From Verrucomicrobiota bacterium (GTDB taxonomy: Bacteria > Verrucomicrobiota > Verrucomicrobiia > Limisphaerales > JACRJZ01), in NCBI GenBank assembly GCA_016219875.1, contig JACRJZ010000062.1, forward strand, positions 1 to 64,000: a stretch of DNA of 64,000 nucleotides, in the 5' to 3' direction. The position numbers were made by a program, and so were the translations under genes. How positions within the stretch are numbered: position 1 is the first letter of the stretch; every line of letters starts with the position of its first letter. This document shows, piece by piece, positions 53,366-61,919 of the stretch. The notes under the pieces were generated by a model. That model was not told the DNA's origin, ran no database searches, and worked only from the letters and a program-made list of their open reading frames with translations.

Positions 53366-55792
53366 TCAGTTCTCGATTCTGGAATCGCCAGAGGATCGTC
53401 GCGGGGCGGGACCCGAACGGTTCGGAGGGCCGCTGGCCTTCGCCGGAAGGGGCCGGTCCACGTGCGAGAGGGCACGCAATTCGCCGATGGTCCACGCGCC
53501 TTCCTGCGGTTGGAACGTGACGCGGATCGAGGTCTTTCCCCGGACCAGCCTGGGCGGCAATTCGACCTCACTTTCGGCCAGACGCTTCCACGGATTTCGA
53601 TCCGGGTCATACCAGGTTCCCGCCGCGACGCCATCCACCGAAACGAGAGCGCGCTGGGGGCCGGAGGATTGATCCAACACGCGGCGAAGCCTCACTCCGG
53701 TGTTCGCCGGATCGACCGCGAGGATCCGGGTGATCGGTTCCGTGGTCTTGAGAAGGGCGCACGGAACGGCAAGCTCATCGTTGTCGCCTTCGAAGAAATG
53801 ATTGAGCGACTCCACGCCCGGCCCGGAGAACGAGACGGCGTCGCTCTGGACGAGGCCGATCCGATCGCGTCCGTACCAGAAGGCGAGGCTGGCGTAACGG
53901 CTGTCCGTGTCGTTCACGCCGCCATGCTCGATGCCGCAGCGGATCGCGCTGCGGAAGCGCACGGGCGCTTCCAGGTGGACGCGGTAGTAGCAGGCGGGAA
54001 AGTCGTAGAAGGTCTTGCCGCCGCCGGCCCGCTTGGCTTCGGCCGCCACGTCTCCGGTGCAACCGTGGAAGGGAGTGTGATTGTCCGAGTTGGGCCAGCA
54101 GGCTTGGTGGTAGTAATCCTCAGTGCCCGTGCCGTAAAACGCCGGCGAACGGCTGCCGTCGAGGTAGAACCGGATGTCGCCTTCGCAGTAATGCCCGCCG
54201 ATCAGGCGATGCACCACGCCGACGAACTGGCCTTGCCCTTCCGTCTCCAGGAAAACCCAGTCGCGCCCGCGCACCGTCGGGCCTTCGTGGAAGCGGGCGC
54301 GAAAGTAACCCGCGCGGTGCTCGGGATACGGCTCCGGTCGCCAGGACACGACGGAGCCGATCTGCGTCGCCGGTTTTGTTCCGCGGTTCTCCAGACGAAT
54401 CCGGGCGCTCTTCCAAAACGGCATCGGAAAGTGGCAGTAGCCCTCGTCGCCACGGATGCCGAAACAGAGCGACGGGACGTCCTGCCAGCGGACGCCAGCC
54501 CCGAAGAAGAAGCCGACGGGCGCTTCGACATCTCGCGCGCCGCCGTCCCAATCCATCCGCAACCAAAGCGACTCGATGGCCTCCTTGGCTTGCGGCAACG
54601 ACAGGCGCAAGGAGGCGACCGCACCGGCGCCGGCGAGGTCCGCGAGATTCGTGGATGCACCGGCGGCAAGATCGATGGTGCGGCGCTCCACGCGGAGTCC
54701 GGTCCAGCCCTTGGGATCCTCGCCCGGACGATTCCAGAGTGACTTCAACGCCGAGAGGTCTTGCTCGCGGCTCCACGGCACGGCGCGCGAGGTCTCGCGG
54801 AAGCGTTCGGCGATCACGTGGTAGAACGGCGCCGGGTGGAGCGTTGTGATGCGGCAGCGCTCCTGGAAGCCGATTGGCACGAACGACCAGTGCGAGATGC
54901 ACTGCCACGGGCCGCTCGCCACCAGGGCCTTTCTCACGAGCGGCGACGGAAATCCGGGAACGCGCCCCTGGAAGAAATCGTCCTGCGTTGCGTCCACGAT
55001 CACTTTTCCGTCCACCTCAATGCGGAGGTCGTGTTCGCCCAGCCCCCAGATGTTGCGGATGGCGCCCGCGCCGACCGCGTCAAAGAGGACGGCGCGCCGG
55101 ACGCCGGTTTCAAAGTCGTCGATGCCGAAGGGCGTGCCGTCCTTCTGCAGGAAACGGATGTCATCGACGAAAAACTGCATACCATCGACGGCGCCCCACC
55201 GGACTTGGAAGAGGAGCCAAAACGCTTCCACGCCCTGGCGCTGGACCTTCGACACGTCGAGGAGCACGTGGTTCCACTGGTTCGGCTGCAAGTCGCGAAC
55301 GTCGAGTTGCGTGGCGCGGCCGCCGCTGTCGAGGCGCACCGCGTAGTCGATCTGCCCGTCGGCGTGCGTCGGCCACACGAACATCGAGAGGCGGTCGCAG
55401 TGATCCAGGTTCAAGCCGCCCGAAAGCTGTTTCCGCACGGAGCGCCACCCCGTGGAGCGTCCCGTCAGCCGGATCGTGTGAACGAGAGCGCCGTGGCCCT
55501 CGTGGACGCGGTCCTTGGTGTAAGCCGCCGTCGCTCCCTCGTCCACGTCCGCCCAACCCGCCAAGCCCTCTCGCTGGACCTCGCCCTCGTGGAGGTACCA
55601 GCCGCCGTCACCATTCAGGCCCTTCTTGTTGTGGCTGGAAACTTGGTAGGCGGAGACCTCGGGAGCGAGCAGCGGCAGGTCCTCCACCTCAATCGCGAGG
55701 ACGCGCTCAACCGCCAGGAGAAACACGCCCAGCGCTGGCAGGAAGGTGCGGAGTGGAGTCACGCGATCACGCGCTGGAGAGACTGGTTTCAT
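53366..55792 (-). CDS. DUF2961 protein (GH172-like), long form
   Basis: 808 residues. Signal peptide: TFLPALGVFLLAVERVLA. Residues 45-250 form an extra N-terminal carbohydrate-binding-type beta domain (WNHVLLDVSKVQRQGVEAFW, MQFFVDDIRF). The DUF2961 catalytic core follows (FPMPFWKSARIRLENRG, GRDWVFLETEGQGQFVGVVH, LDGSRSPAFYGTGTEDYYHQ, HGGVNDTDSRYASLAFWYGR). GH172 members characterised so far act on fructofuranosyl or D-arabinofuranosyl linkages. Its start overlaps the stop of the paralogous gene upstream (ATGA). The C-terminus faces the GT4 gene, 48 bp apart. Confidence 0.82.
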   Translation of the reverse strand: MKPVSPARDRVTPLRTFLPALGVFLLAVERVLAIEVEDLPLLAPEVSAYQVSSHNKKGLNGDGGWYLHEGEVQREGLAGWADVDEGATAAYTKDRVHEGHGALVHTIRLTGRSTGWRSVRKQLSGGLNLDHCDRLSMFVWPTHADGQIDYAVRLDSGGRATQLDVRDLQPNQWNHVLLDVSKVQRQGVEAFWLLFQVRWGAVDGMQFFVDDIRFLQKDGTPFGIDDFETGVRRAVLFDAVGAGAIRNIWGLGEHDLRIEVDGKVIVDATQDDFFQGRVPGFPSPLVRKALVASGPWQCISHWSFVPIGFQERCRITTLHPAPFYHVIAERFRETSRAVPWSREQDLSALKSLWNRPGEDPKGWTGLRVERRTIDLAAGASTNLADLAGAGAVASLRLSLPQAKEAIESLWLRMDWDGGARDVEAPVGFFFGAGVRWQDVPSLCFGIRGDEGYCHFPMPFWKSARIRLENRGTKPATQIGSVVSWRPEPYPEHRAGYFRARFHEGPTVRGRDWVFLETEGQGQFVGVVHRLIGGHYCEGDIRFYLDGSRSPAFYGTGTEDYYHQACWPNSDNHTPFHGCTGDVAAEAKRAGGGKTFYDFPACYYRVHLEAPVRFRSAIRCGIEHGGVNDTDSRYASLAFWYGRDRIGLVQSDAVSFSGPGVESLNHFFEGDNDELAVPCALLKTTEPITRILAVDPANTGVRLRRVLDQSSGPQRALVSVDGVAAGTWYDPDRNPWKRLAESEVELPPRLVRGKTSIRVTFQPQEGAWTIGELRALSHVDRPLPAKASGPPNRSGPAPRRSSGDSRIEN

Positions 55793-57465
55793 CGCTCAAT
55801 CACACTGATCTCATCGAAGAACGCTTCTTCGTTGAAGACGCCATTCGGGCCGCCGTACGCGACCTTCACCACCACTCCGACCGTCTTTCCGGCATACGCC
55901 CGCAGCGGATACTCAAACGTCTTCCAGTTCGTTGAGGCAGGTGGAGAGCCAGCATCAAAGGTTTCCAGCGCGAACCAATCGAGTCGGCCCTCCACGAGCA
56001 CACCGGCTTGGAGCAGGAAGTCGCTCTTGCCGGGTATCTCGTAGGGATCGCCCGAAACCACCAATCGCAGCACGGGGTTCCCCGCCGGTACGGTTACCTT
56101 GCGCAGCATGATGGCGGGCGTGTCGGCGTCTTCGGCGTGGACGGCGAGGATGCCGCGTTTACCGAGATTGGGTTGGCCAGGATGCCCGCCGCGTGGCTGC
56201 GGTTCATCAATCCAGAACGGATGGGTCTTGGGATACATGTTCAGCAGAGCCACGCGTTGCAGATCGTTGCTTGAGTCAAAGGTGTTCGCCAGTTGCTGAT
56301 CCAGCGGCAGCTTTTCGAACCCGGCGAGGAGGTTGGTGGTCGGCTCCGGACTCGCCAGAATGTCCAGGCATCGCTCAGCCACCGGTGGGAGCGGCTCGTG
56401 TCGGAATCCGCCGGGGCTGTCCTGATACCAATAGAAGACCGTGGCGTAGTCCACCCAGCCCCGCTGCTTGCCGAAGCCCACGTCTTCGCTTCTCCAGTCG
56501 ATGGTCCACACCAGTTCGCGGTCGAAACGAATGGGCATGTGATCGTGGAAGCGATAGATCGAGAGCCGCGAGGTGGGGCCGCGGGTGAGGATGTGCGTCA
56601 TGCCGGCGTGCGGCCCGGTCCACGTCCGGTTGAAGCCCCAACTGAAGGTGAACGAGTCTTCGCTGCCGAGGTAATCAAACGCGCGCCGGCGTCCGTCCAC
56701 GTCCACCTCGTTGTTGCCTTCCATGATGAAGTTGAAACCGGCATAGCGCGGCTGGTCGCTGGCAATCGTGAACTGACGGCCCAAGAAATGTCCGCGCCCT
56801 TGAACGCGGAGGAACTCCTCGCGCGAATCGTTCGAGAGCACGAAGCCCTTGCGCCGGTAGGTGGCGTGGAAGTAGCCGAGCGCCGGATTCCACTCCGGAG
56901 ACTTCTCCCACTCCAGATACATGTAGGCCATCGTGTTCACGTCGGTGTCGTTGCGGAAGATCACCTTGGCCGACGTCTTGAAGGGCATCGGGAAGTAGGC
57001 GTTCCAAGCGACAGGGACTTTCTCCACGAAGCGGCTGGCGAACTCGACGCTCTTCCCGTTCGCGCCGTCGCCGAAGAAGTCAGGCAGCGGGCAAAGCACC
57101 GCCGGTTCCGAAGCGTCGTCGAAGTAGATTTCGACCACGATGCCGCGCAGCAGACGTGCCCTGGCGATTCCGGGGACGTCGGCGAAACGCAGCAGCGTGA
57201 TCACGCCCGGCCCTTTCAGGTCGGCGACGGTGACTCGCGACCGCGGCGTCAACGCAGGTTGGTTGAGGTATTGGCGATCGACGTTCCAGAAGGCGCTGAC
57301 CGAGCCGCTGGGCATGGCCGGCTTGAGGACGGTGATTTCCAGCGTGGCGTCACGCGACGGACTGGCAGTTTGGGCGCCTTCACCTCCGCGGCCCTCGTGA
57401 GGTGCCCACCCGACACACAGCCAAGTCAGCACCACGATGCAGTTGCGAATGCAGTCAGTCTTCAC
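55789..57465 (-). CDS. DUF2961 protein (GH172-like), short form
   Basis: 558 residues with a signal peptide (MKTDCIRNCIVVLTWLCVGW). The DUF2961 core shows FWNVDRQYLNQ, LKGPGVITLLRFADVPG, VEIYFDDASEPAVLCPLPDF, FPMPFKTSAKVIFRND and FLGSEDSF-like YLGSEDSFTFSWGFNR. A C-terminal jelly-roll (AIMLRKVTVPAGNPVLRLVV to FDEISVIER) may bind glycan. It differs strongly from its neighbour, so the pair is not a recent duplication. It follows the TonB-like gene by 26 bp, placing both enzymes in the exbBD run. Confidence 0.82.
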   Translation of the reverse strand: MKTDCIRNCIVVLTWLCVGWAPHEGRGGEGAQTASPSRDATLEITVLKPAMPSGSVSAFWNVDRQYLNQPALTPRSRVTVADLKGPGVITLLRFADVPGIARARLLRGIVVEIYFDDASEPAVLCPLPDFFGDGANGKSVEFASRFVEKVPVAWNAYFPMPFKTSAKVIFRNDTDVNTMAYMYLEWEKSPEWNPALGYFHATYRRKGFVLSNDSREEFLRVQGRGHFLGRQFTIASDQPRYAGFNFIMEGNNEVDVDGRRRAFDYLGSEDSFTFSWGFNRTWTGPHAGMTHILTRGPTSRLSIYRFHDHMPIRFDRELVWTIDWRSEDVGFGKQRGWVDYATVFYWYQDSPGGFRHEPLPPVAERCLDILASPEPTTNLLAGFEKLPLDQQLANTFDSSNDLQRVALLNMYPKTHPFWIDEPQPRGGHPGQPNLGKRGILAVHAEDADTPAIMLRKVTVPAGNPVLRLVVSGDPYEIPGKSDFLLQAGVLVEGRLDWFALETFDAGSPPASTNWKTFEYPLRAYAGKTVGVVVKVAYGGPNGVFNEEAFFDEISVIER

Positions 57466-57491
57466 GGAGCCATTCCATCAAACTTGCGACG

Positions 57492-59987
57492 CTATTTCAA
57501 ACAAAGCACGAGCGAGAAGTCGGTGCCGTGCCAGCCGTTTTCCACGCGGTAGAGGACGCGGTTGAGGCCCTGCTTGAAGTGGACCTTGCGCAGTCCCTCA
57601 TCCACGCGCCAAGACTTCTGCTGCTTGCCGCTGGACCAGACGAGCTGGTTCTCGATCCAGACTTTGGAGAAGTCGTCGCTGCCCACTGCGATCCAGAGGT
57701 CGGTGGCTTTTTCGAAGTAAAGCTCGGTGTAGGCGTAGTAGATGATGTATTCCAACCCGCCGAGCCAATAGTCGCCGGGCGGAGCGGGGCGGCGTCGCTC
57801 GGGATGGAAGTGGGTGAAGGTCGGCGTGAGGCGCGGTTCGGGTGTTTGTGCGAATTCCCAGCGGATGGGCTGGTTGTCCTTGCCCACGTAGGTCGCGTTC
57901 AGATCAACGACGGTCTCGGGCGGGAATTTTTTCTCGATGTTCTCGCGGCGGGCGTTGTCGAAGGGGCCGAGGACATACCAGCTATCCACATACATCCAGG
58001 AGGCGGACGGCGCGGAGGTCTTGACCTTGCGGCCGGGAAGGGCCTTGAGTTTGTCGGGCACGGGCGGTGGTCCGCCGAAGCCGAAGCCGCCCGGAGGACC
58101 TTTGCCGCCGGGGACACCGGCACCCGGGCCGGGACCGGGACCCTGCTGGCCTTGCCCTTGCGCGCCTTGGCTGGCTCCGCCCTTCATCGCGCCGGACAAA
58201 TCTTTCGCGCGCTCGTTGGAATCCTCCATCGCCAGTCCTTCCATCGCTTGCATTTGCTCGGACTGGGCCTTGATCCAGTCGAGCGAAAGGGACGCGCCTT
58301 CGGCACTGCCAGAACCACCGTGGTCGAGGCCCTTGGCCTGTGCGAACAGCGACAGACCCAGCGTGACCATGGCGTTGATCTCGGAACTGGCGGCCTGCAC
58401 GGTTTCGCGCACGGCGGGCACGTCTTCGCCGGACGTGGCGGTGGCTTGCAGCGCGGGCTTGAGATTCGGACGCACGACTTTGGCCACCTCGGTCAGCTCC
58501 ATCGCGCGCTTCAGTGGGATTTGCCGGAGCATGGCCAACTCGGTGGCGCGGATGCGCTTGTAGGCTTCGGTCAACTGGCCCTCGGTCGTAACCGCAGTCT
58601 GATAAAGCTCCGGCAAGTTCATGTCATAAACGTTCGGCAGGGTGGCGGAGAGGTTGGTGGGGAAATCGAAGTTGTTCGTGAGCGCGGCGAGGGCGTTGGT
58701 CGCGGCGGTCAGGCGCACGGTGGCGAGAACGCGGCTGGCCTTGGTCTGGGCCAGCAGGGCTTCGGCCTGGGCTTTCTTCGCGTCGGCTTGAGACTGGGCC
58801 AGTTTGTTCTCGGCTTCGTCGGCTTTGGTGACGGCCTCGGTGGCTTCGGTCTGCAATTGCTTGGCGCGGGTCTGCTGGGTGACGAGGCGCTCCTGGGCTT
58901 TGGTCAGATCGGTTTGGACGCGCTCGATCTTCTTCTGCGCGGACTCGACGCGGGTCTTGGTGGATTCGACTTTGCGCTGCGCGGTATCGGCACGGCGCTT
59001 GGCGTCGCCCGCTGCGGTCTGAGCGGTGACGGAAGCCTGGCGGGCGGTTTTCTTGTCGGGATCTTTGTTGTCGAGCTTGTCGTAGTCGGCCTTGGCTTGG
59101 GTGGCTTTTTCTTTGGCGTCGTCGGCGTCGAGCTTGGTTTGGACGGCGTTGGTCTGGGCGTCCTGGAAGTCGGTCTGGGCCTGGGCGGATTCGGCGCGGG
59201 CTTTGGTGAGGTTGGTCTGGACGTTGGCGATGTCGTTCTCGGCGCGCTTGATTGATTCCCCGTGGCGTTCGACTTCGCGGGCTTTGCTCCCGGCGTGATC
59301 GCGTGGCCACTGGGCGTCCTCACGCGCAGCACCGACGGTGAGTTGAGCCTGGCTGGCGCGGCGCTGGGCGGCGTTGGCGTCGGCCTGAGCCTGACGGGCG
59401 GAATCGAATCCGGTGTCGCTCATGGTCAGGGCCGAGAGCGCGCGCTCCATGGACTGGCCGGCGCGGTCCTGCGGTTCTTCGACCTTCTTCAGCGCGGCGG
59501 CGAGTTCCTTCAAGTCGTCGGAGGTGTGAGTCTGGCGGACTTTGGCGAGCGGCGCGTCGCTGGCGGACTGGGCGGCCATCGCTTCGGCCTGGGCCTTGGC
59601 GGCGGCGGCCTGGGCTTCTTCGGCGAGGCCGGGGGCGTTTTGCGCGAAGTCGGCGGAGAACTTCTGGAATTCCGCGAGCTTGTTGCTTTCGAGTTCGGAG
59701 AGTTCGAGGAGGATGTCCTGCAACGTGCGCACGTCGGGCGCGAGGATGTTCGCCTGGCGCTCGCGGACCTGGTCCATGACCTCCTGAATCTTGGCGCTGC
59801 CGGCGGTGAACTCGGCCTTGCGCTCCTCGAGGTTGATCATGCGGATGGGCGAGAAGAGCACGAGCCAGCCCAGCACGATGGCGTGAAAGATCGCTGACAT
59901 CACCCACCAAATGGGGATGCGGGCGAGGCGCTGGCGGAGCGTGAGCTCAGCGGGCGCCGGAGTTTTTCCTGGTATGGAGTCCGACAT
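57492..59987 (-). CDS. TonB-like envelope protein: one TM helix, long coiled coil, PA14-like end
   Basis: 831 residues. One transmembrane helix lies at about 26-46 (IWWVMSAIFHAIVLGWLVLF) with Ser31 and His35 in the S-x3-H spacing used by TonB (Ser16/His20) to engage ExbB/ExbD. Residues 50-430 and 480-600 are Ala/Gln/Lys-rich and predicted coiled coil (AQKKIERVQTDLTKAQERLV; AKKAQAEALLAQ). A Gly/Pro/Gln-rich hinge follows (about 600-650), then a C-terminal PA14/lectin-like beta domain (WYVLGPFDNARRENIEKKFP, YFEKATDLWIAVGSDD). No TonB_C domain is present. It overlaps exbD by 41 bp. The probable role is to carry force from a proton-driven motor across the periplasm; the target is unknown. Confidence 0.75.
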   Translation of the reverse strand: MSDSIPGKTPAPAELTLRQRLARIPIWWVMSAIFHAIVLGWLVLFSPIRMINLEERKAEFTAGSAKIQEVMDQVRERQANILAPDVRTLQDILLELSELESNKLAEFQKFSADFAQNAPGLAEEAQAAAAKAQAEAMAAQSASDAPLAKVRQTHTSDDLKELAAALKKVEEPQDRAGQSMERALSALTMSDTGFDSARQAQADANAAQRRASQAQLTVGAAREDAQWPRDHAGSKAREVERHGESIKRAENDIANVQTNLTKARAESAQAQTDFQDAQTNAVQTKLDADDAKEKATQAKADYDKLDNKDPDKKTARQASVTAQTAAGDAKRRADTAQRKVESTKTRVESAQKKIERVQTDLTKAQERLVTQQTRAKQLQTEATEAVTKADEAENKLAQSQADAKKAQAEALLAQTKASRVLATVRLTAATNALAALTNNFDFPTNLSATLPNVYDMNLPELYQTAVTTEGQLTEAYKRIRATELAMLRQIPLKRAMELTEVAKVVRPNLKPALQATATSGEDVPAVRETVQAASSEINAMVTLGLSLFAQAKGLDHGGSGSAEGASLSLDWIKAQSEQMQAMEGLAMEDSNERAKDLSGAMKGGASQGAQGQGQQGPGPGPGAGVPGGKGPPGGFGFGGPPPVPDKLKALPGRKVKTSAPSASWMYVDSWYVLGPFDNARRENIEKKFPPETVVDLNATYVGKDNQPIRWEFAQTPEPRLTPTFTHFHPERRRPAPPGDYWLGGLEYIIYYAYTELYFEKATDLWIAVGSDDFSKVWIENQLVWSSGKQQKSWRVDEGLRKVHFKQGLNRVLYRVENGWHGTDFSLVLCLK

Positions 59988-60378
59988 TTTTCAGTCCCTC
60001 GAACTGGCAGAGGTCAATGATGTGAATGATGTCCTCGAAGCGGGTATTGCGGTCGCCGTCGATGCGGATGCGCTGGTTGGGATTCACCTTGGCCACGTCG
60101 CGGATGCGCTGGTGGAGACGCTCGGTGTCCACGGGTTCGACGCGGTCGCCGGTGCCAAGGAAGGCGCGGCCCTCCTTGTCGATGCCGATGATGAAAATGT
60201 CCGGCGGCTGCTCGACGCTGGCCGCGGCGGCGGATTCGGGCAGTTCGAGGGGCAGTTCCTTCTCGCGGTTCTTGAGCGTGGTGGCGACGAGGAAGAAAAT
60301 GATGATGACCAGCATGCAGTCGATCATCGGAATGAGCATGATCTCAAACGGCTCTTCTTCGGGTTTCTTCGTGCGCAT
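59947..60378 (-). CDS. ExbD/TolR family protein
   Basis: 143 residues. A cytosolic N-terminus is followed by one transmembrane helix with the proton-carrying aspartate (MIDCMLVIIIFFLVATT, Asp20), then a periplasmic ExbD/TolR domain (IRIDGDRNTRFEDIIHIIDL, ending FEGLKNVGLHTRK). It forms the proton channel with ExbB. The gene overlaps the following TonB-like gene, a strong sign of a common complex. Confidence 0.92.
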   Translation of the reverse strand: MRTKKPEEEPFEIMLIPMIDCMLVIIIFFLVATTLKNREKELPLELPESAAAASVEQPPDIFIIGIDKEGRAFLGTGDRVEPVDTERLHQRIRDVAKVNPNQRIRIDGDRNTRFEDIIHIIDLCQFEGLKNVGLHTRKNSGAR

Positions 60379-60418
60379 GGGGGACGGAGCGGAATAACAG
60401 GATTAATCGGAAACGAGC

Positions 60419-60646
60419 GGGGTGAATGACCAATGACGCAATGACCAATGACGCAATGACCAATGACCAAGGAATTCCCAATGACCAATGACCAGAGCGG
60501 CGACGATTGCGGTCCCGCAACTGGGAGCATAGCCAGCGAATTCATCTGTCGTCTTCATGCGCAGGGTCGGCGTTTCCCGAAGTTCATTTGAGCATTGCTG
60601 CATTGGTCATTCCTTGGTCATTGCGTCATTGGGCATTGGTCATTGC
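60419..60646. repeat. Inverted clusters of CAATGACC repeats between exbB and exbD
   Basis: The left cluster 60425-60495 contains about seven CAATGACC/CAATGACG units with a period of 7-8. The right cluster 60589-60646 contains the complementary GGTCATTG units. They could fold into a long hairpin with a loop of about 95 bp. They fill the 261-bp gap between the exbB stop and the exbD start and overlap the last codons of exbB. Confidence 0.85.
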
Positions 60647-61530
60647 TTCCCCTCCCGTTTCATCAGCCATTCGCTGAGCAGGTTTGTGACTTCCTCTTCG
60701 AGCAGCGCGCCGAAGCCCGTGGTCTTGTGCTTGAAGACGTGGTAGAGCGCGAGGAACGGAATCGCGATGGCCAGGCCGAGGCCGGTGGTGACGAGCGCCT
60801 CGGAGATGCCGGAGGCCAGTTGCGTGGCGTCGCCCAGCGCACCGGCCAGGGCGACGGTCTCGAAGGTTTCGATCATGCCCAGGATCATGCCCAGCAGTCC
60901 CAGCAACGGTTCGAGCGTGGCCACGATGCCCAGCGGGTAGGCGCGCTGGTAGTGGTTGCTCAACTCGCGCGTCACGATGTCACCGCAAATCTCGGAAACT
61001 TCCAGCATGGGCGAGGTGCGGTTCTTGGTGATGAATGAAATGACGCGCGCCAATGTGCTGGGATCGGTTTCGCCCAGCTTCTCCAGTTCGGCGAACTTGC
61101 CCTCGTTCCACAACTCGCGGGCGCGACGCGCCAGCCCTTCGGGCACGACGTAACGGCGGCGCAGGCGGAAGAACCGCTCGAAAATGAATCCCGCCCCGAA
61201 GACGGACAAGCCCAGTTGCACCAGCGCGGTCGTGCCGCCCTCCTTGAGTTTCTGGCCCCAGCCGGAGGTGTACTTGACCTGGCCGGCGGGCGCGTTGGTG
61301 CCTTGGGCGGAGAAGGCCAGGTTCGTGCCGGCGGCGTTCGTCGAGAGGAGGTTGGTGGAAACGGCATTGGTGGTCGTGGCCTGTCGGGCTTCGTTCGCCA
61401 GAAGGGCGCGGCCGGCAGCGGCCGTGGGAACAGAGGGCTTCTCTTCAGCGGCCGGTGACAGCATCGCGGCGGTGGCCAAGCTGACAGCAGCGGCGAGAGC
61501 GTGGAGCAGTTGTCGGGTCATGCGATTCAA
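60640..61530 (-). CDS. MotA/TolQ/ExbB proton channel family protein
   Basis: 296 residues. A signal-like N-terminus (LLHALAAAVSLATAA) and a Thr/Asn/Ala-rich periplasmic segment of about 70 residues precede the first channel helix (ALVQLGLSVFGAGFIFERFF). The core has YPLGIVATLEPLLGLLGMIL and SGISEALVTTGLGLAIAIPF, the two pore helices of the family. The long N-terminal extension is typical of ExbB variants outside Enterobacteria. Followed by exbD and the TonB-like gene. Confidence 0.92.
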   Translation of the reverse strand: MNRMTRQLLHALAAAVSLATAAMLSPAAEEKPSVPTAAAGRALLANEARQATTTNAVSTNLLSTNAAGTNLAFSAQGTNAPAGQVKYTSGWGQKLKEGGTTALVQLGLSVFGAGFIFERFFRLRRRYVVPEGLARRARELWNEGKFAELEKLGETDPSTLARVISFITKNRTSPMLEVSEICGDIVTRELSNHYQRAYPLGIVATLEPLLGLLGMILGMIETFETVALAGALGDATQLASGISEALVTTGLGLAIAIPFLALYHVFKHKTTGFGALLEEEVTNLLSEWLMKREGKQ

Positions 61531-61659
61531 AACTCAGATTCGGACTTTCGTGCCCAATCCGACGACGCACGCGGCAAGGCCATTCACCTCAAGCCAGTGA
61601 GGCGGGCGCGGCGCAAGAGCTGCTTGTCGAACGAGGGAAATCGCCGTCAGGGGAGCATC

Positions 61660-61750
61660 TTTCAAAACCGTAGCAGCCGACGTGAGGAGGCTCTGTTTCC
61701 CTTGAAGTTTGAGCCTCCTCACGTCGGCTGCTACGGGTTTTTGAAATCGC
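61660..61750. repeat. Family A palindrome, copy 5
   Basis: Perfect arms 61670-61693 and 61711-61734 with the same 17-bp loop, in the same orientation, as copy 1. TTTCAAAACC on the left and TTTTTGAAATCGC on the right extend the stem. Confidence 0.92.
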
Positions 61751-61781
61751 GACAGGGTAAGCCCATTGCAGAACCTTGCGG

Positions 61782-61875
61782 GCGTAGCGGCGTCTCGGCA
61801 GAGCGCCGCACTGCAAGCCCAAAGGTAGAAGGCAAGAGGCAAAAATGGCGGCGCTCTGTCGAGACGCCGCTACGC
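61782..61875. repeat. Family B palindrome, copy 2, with heptamer-repeat loop
   Basis: Arms 61782-61809 and 61847-61875 share GCGGCGTCTCGGCAGAG. The loop has AAGGTAG, AAGGCAA and GAGGCAAAA units (period 7), the reverse complement of the motif in the copy at 19452. Confidence 0.9.
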
Positions 61876-61919
61876 TCAGGTTCCTGGGCCGTGAGCAAGT
61901 CCGAAAGGAACAGGAGACT

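Larger units (their letters stand above)
61531..61919. other. Intergenic region with family A and family B palindromes
   Basis: A 389-bp gap upstream of exbB and downstream of the GH127 gene. Almost half is two palindromes (61660-61750 and 61782-61875), listed separately. Positions 61531-61659 should contain the exbB promoter, but no clear boxes are visible on the minus strand. Confidence 0.6.

Noticed and set aside
60419..60646. CRISPR array
   Set aside because: Units are only 7-8 bp, without unique spacers, and occur in inverted orientation; no cas gene is present.
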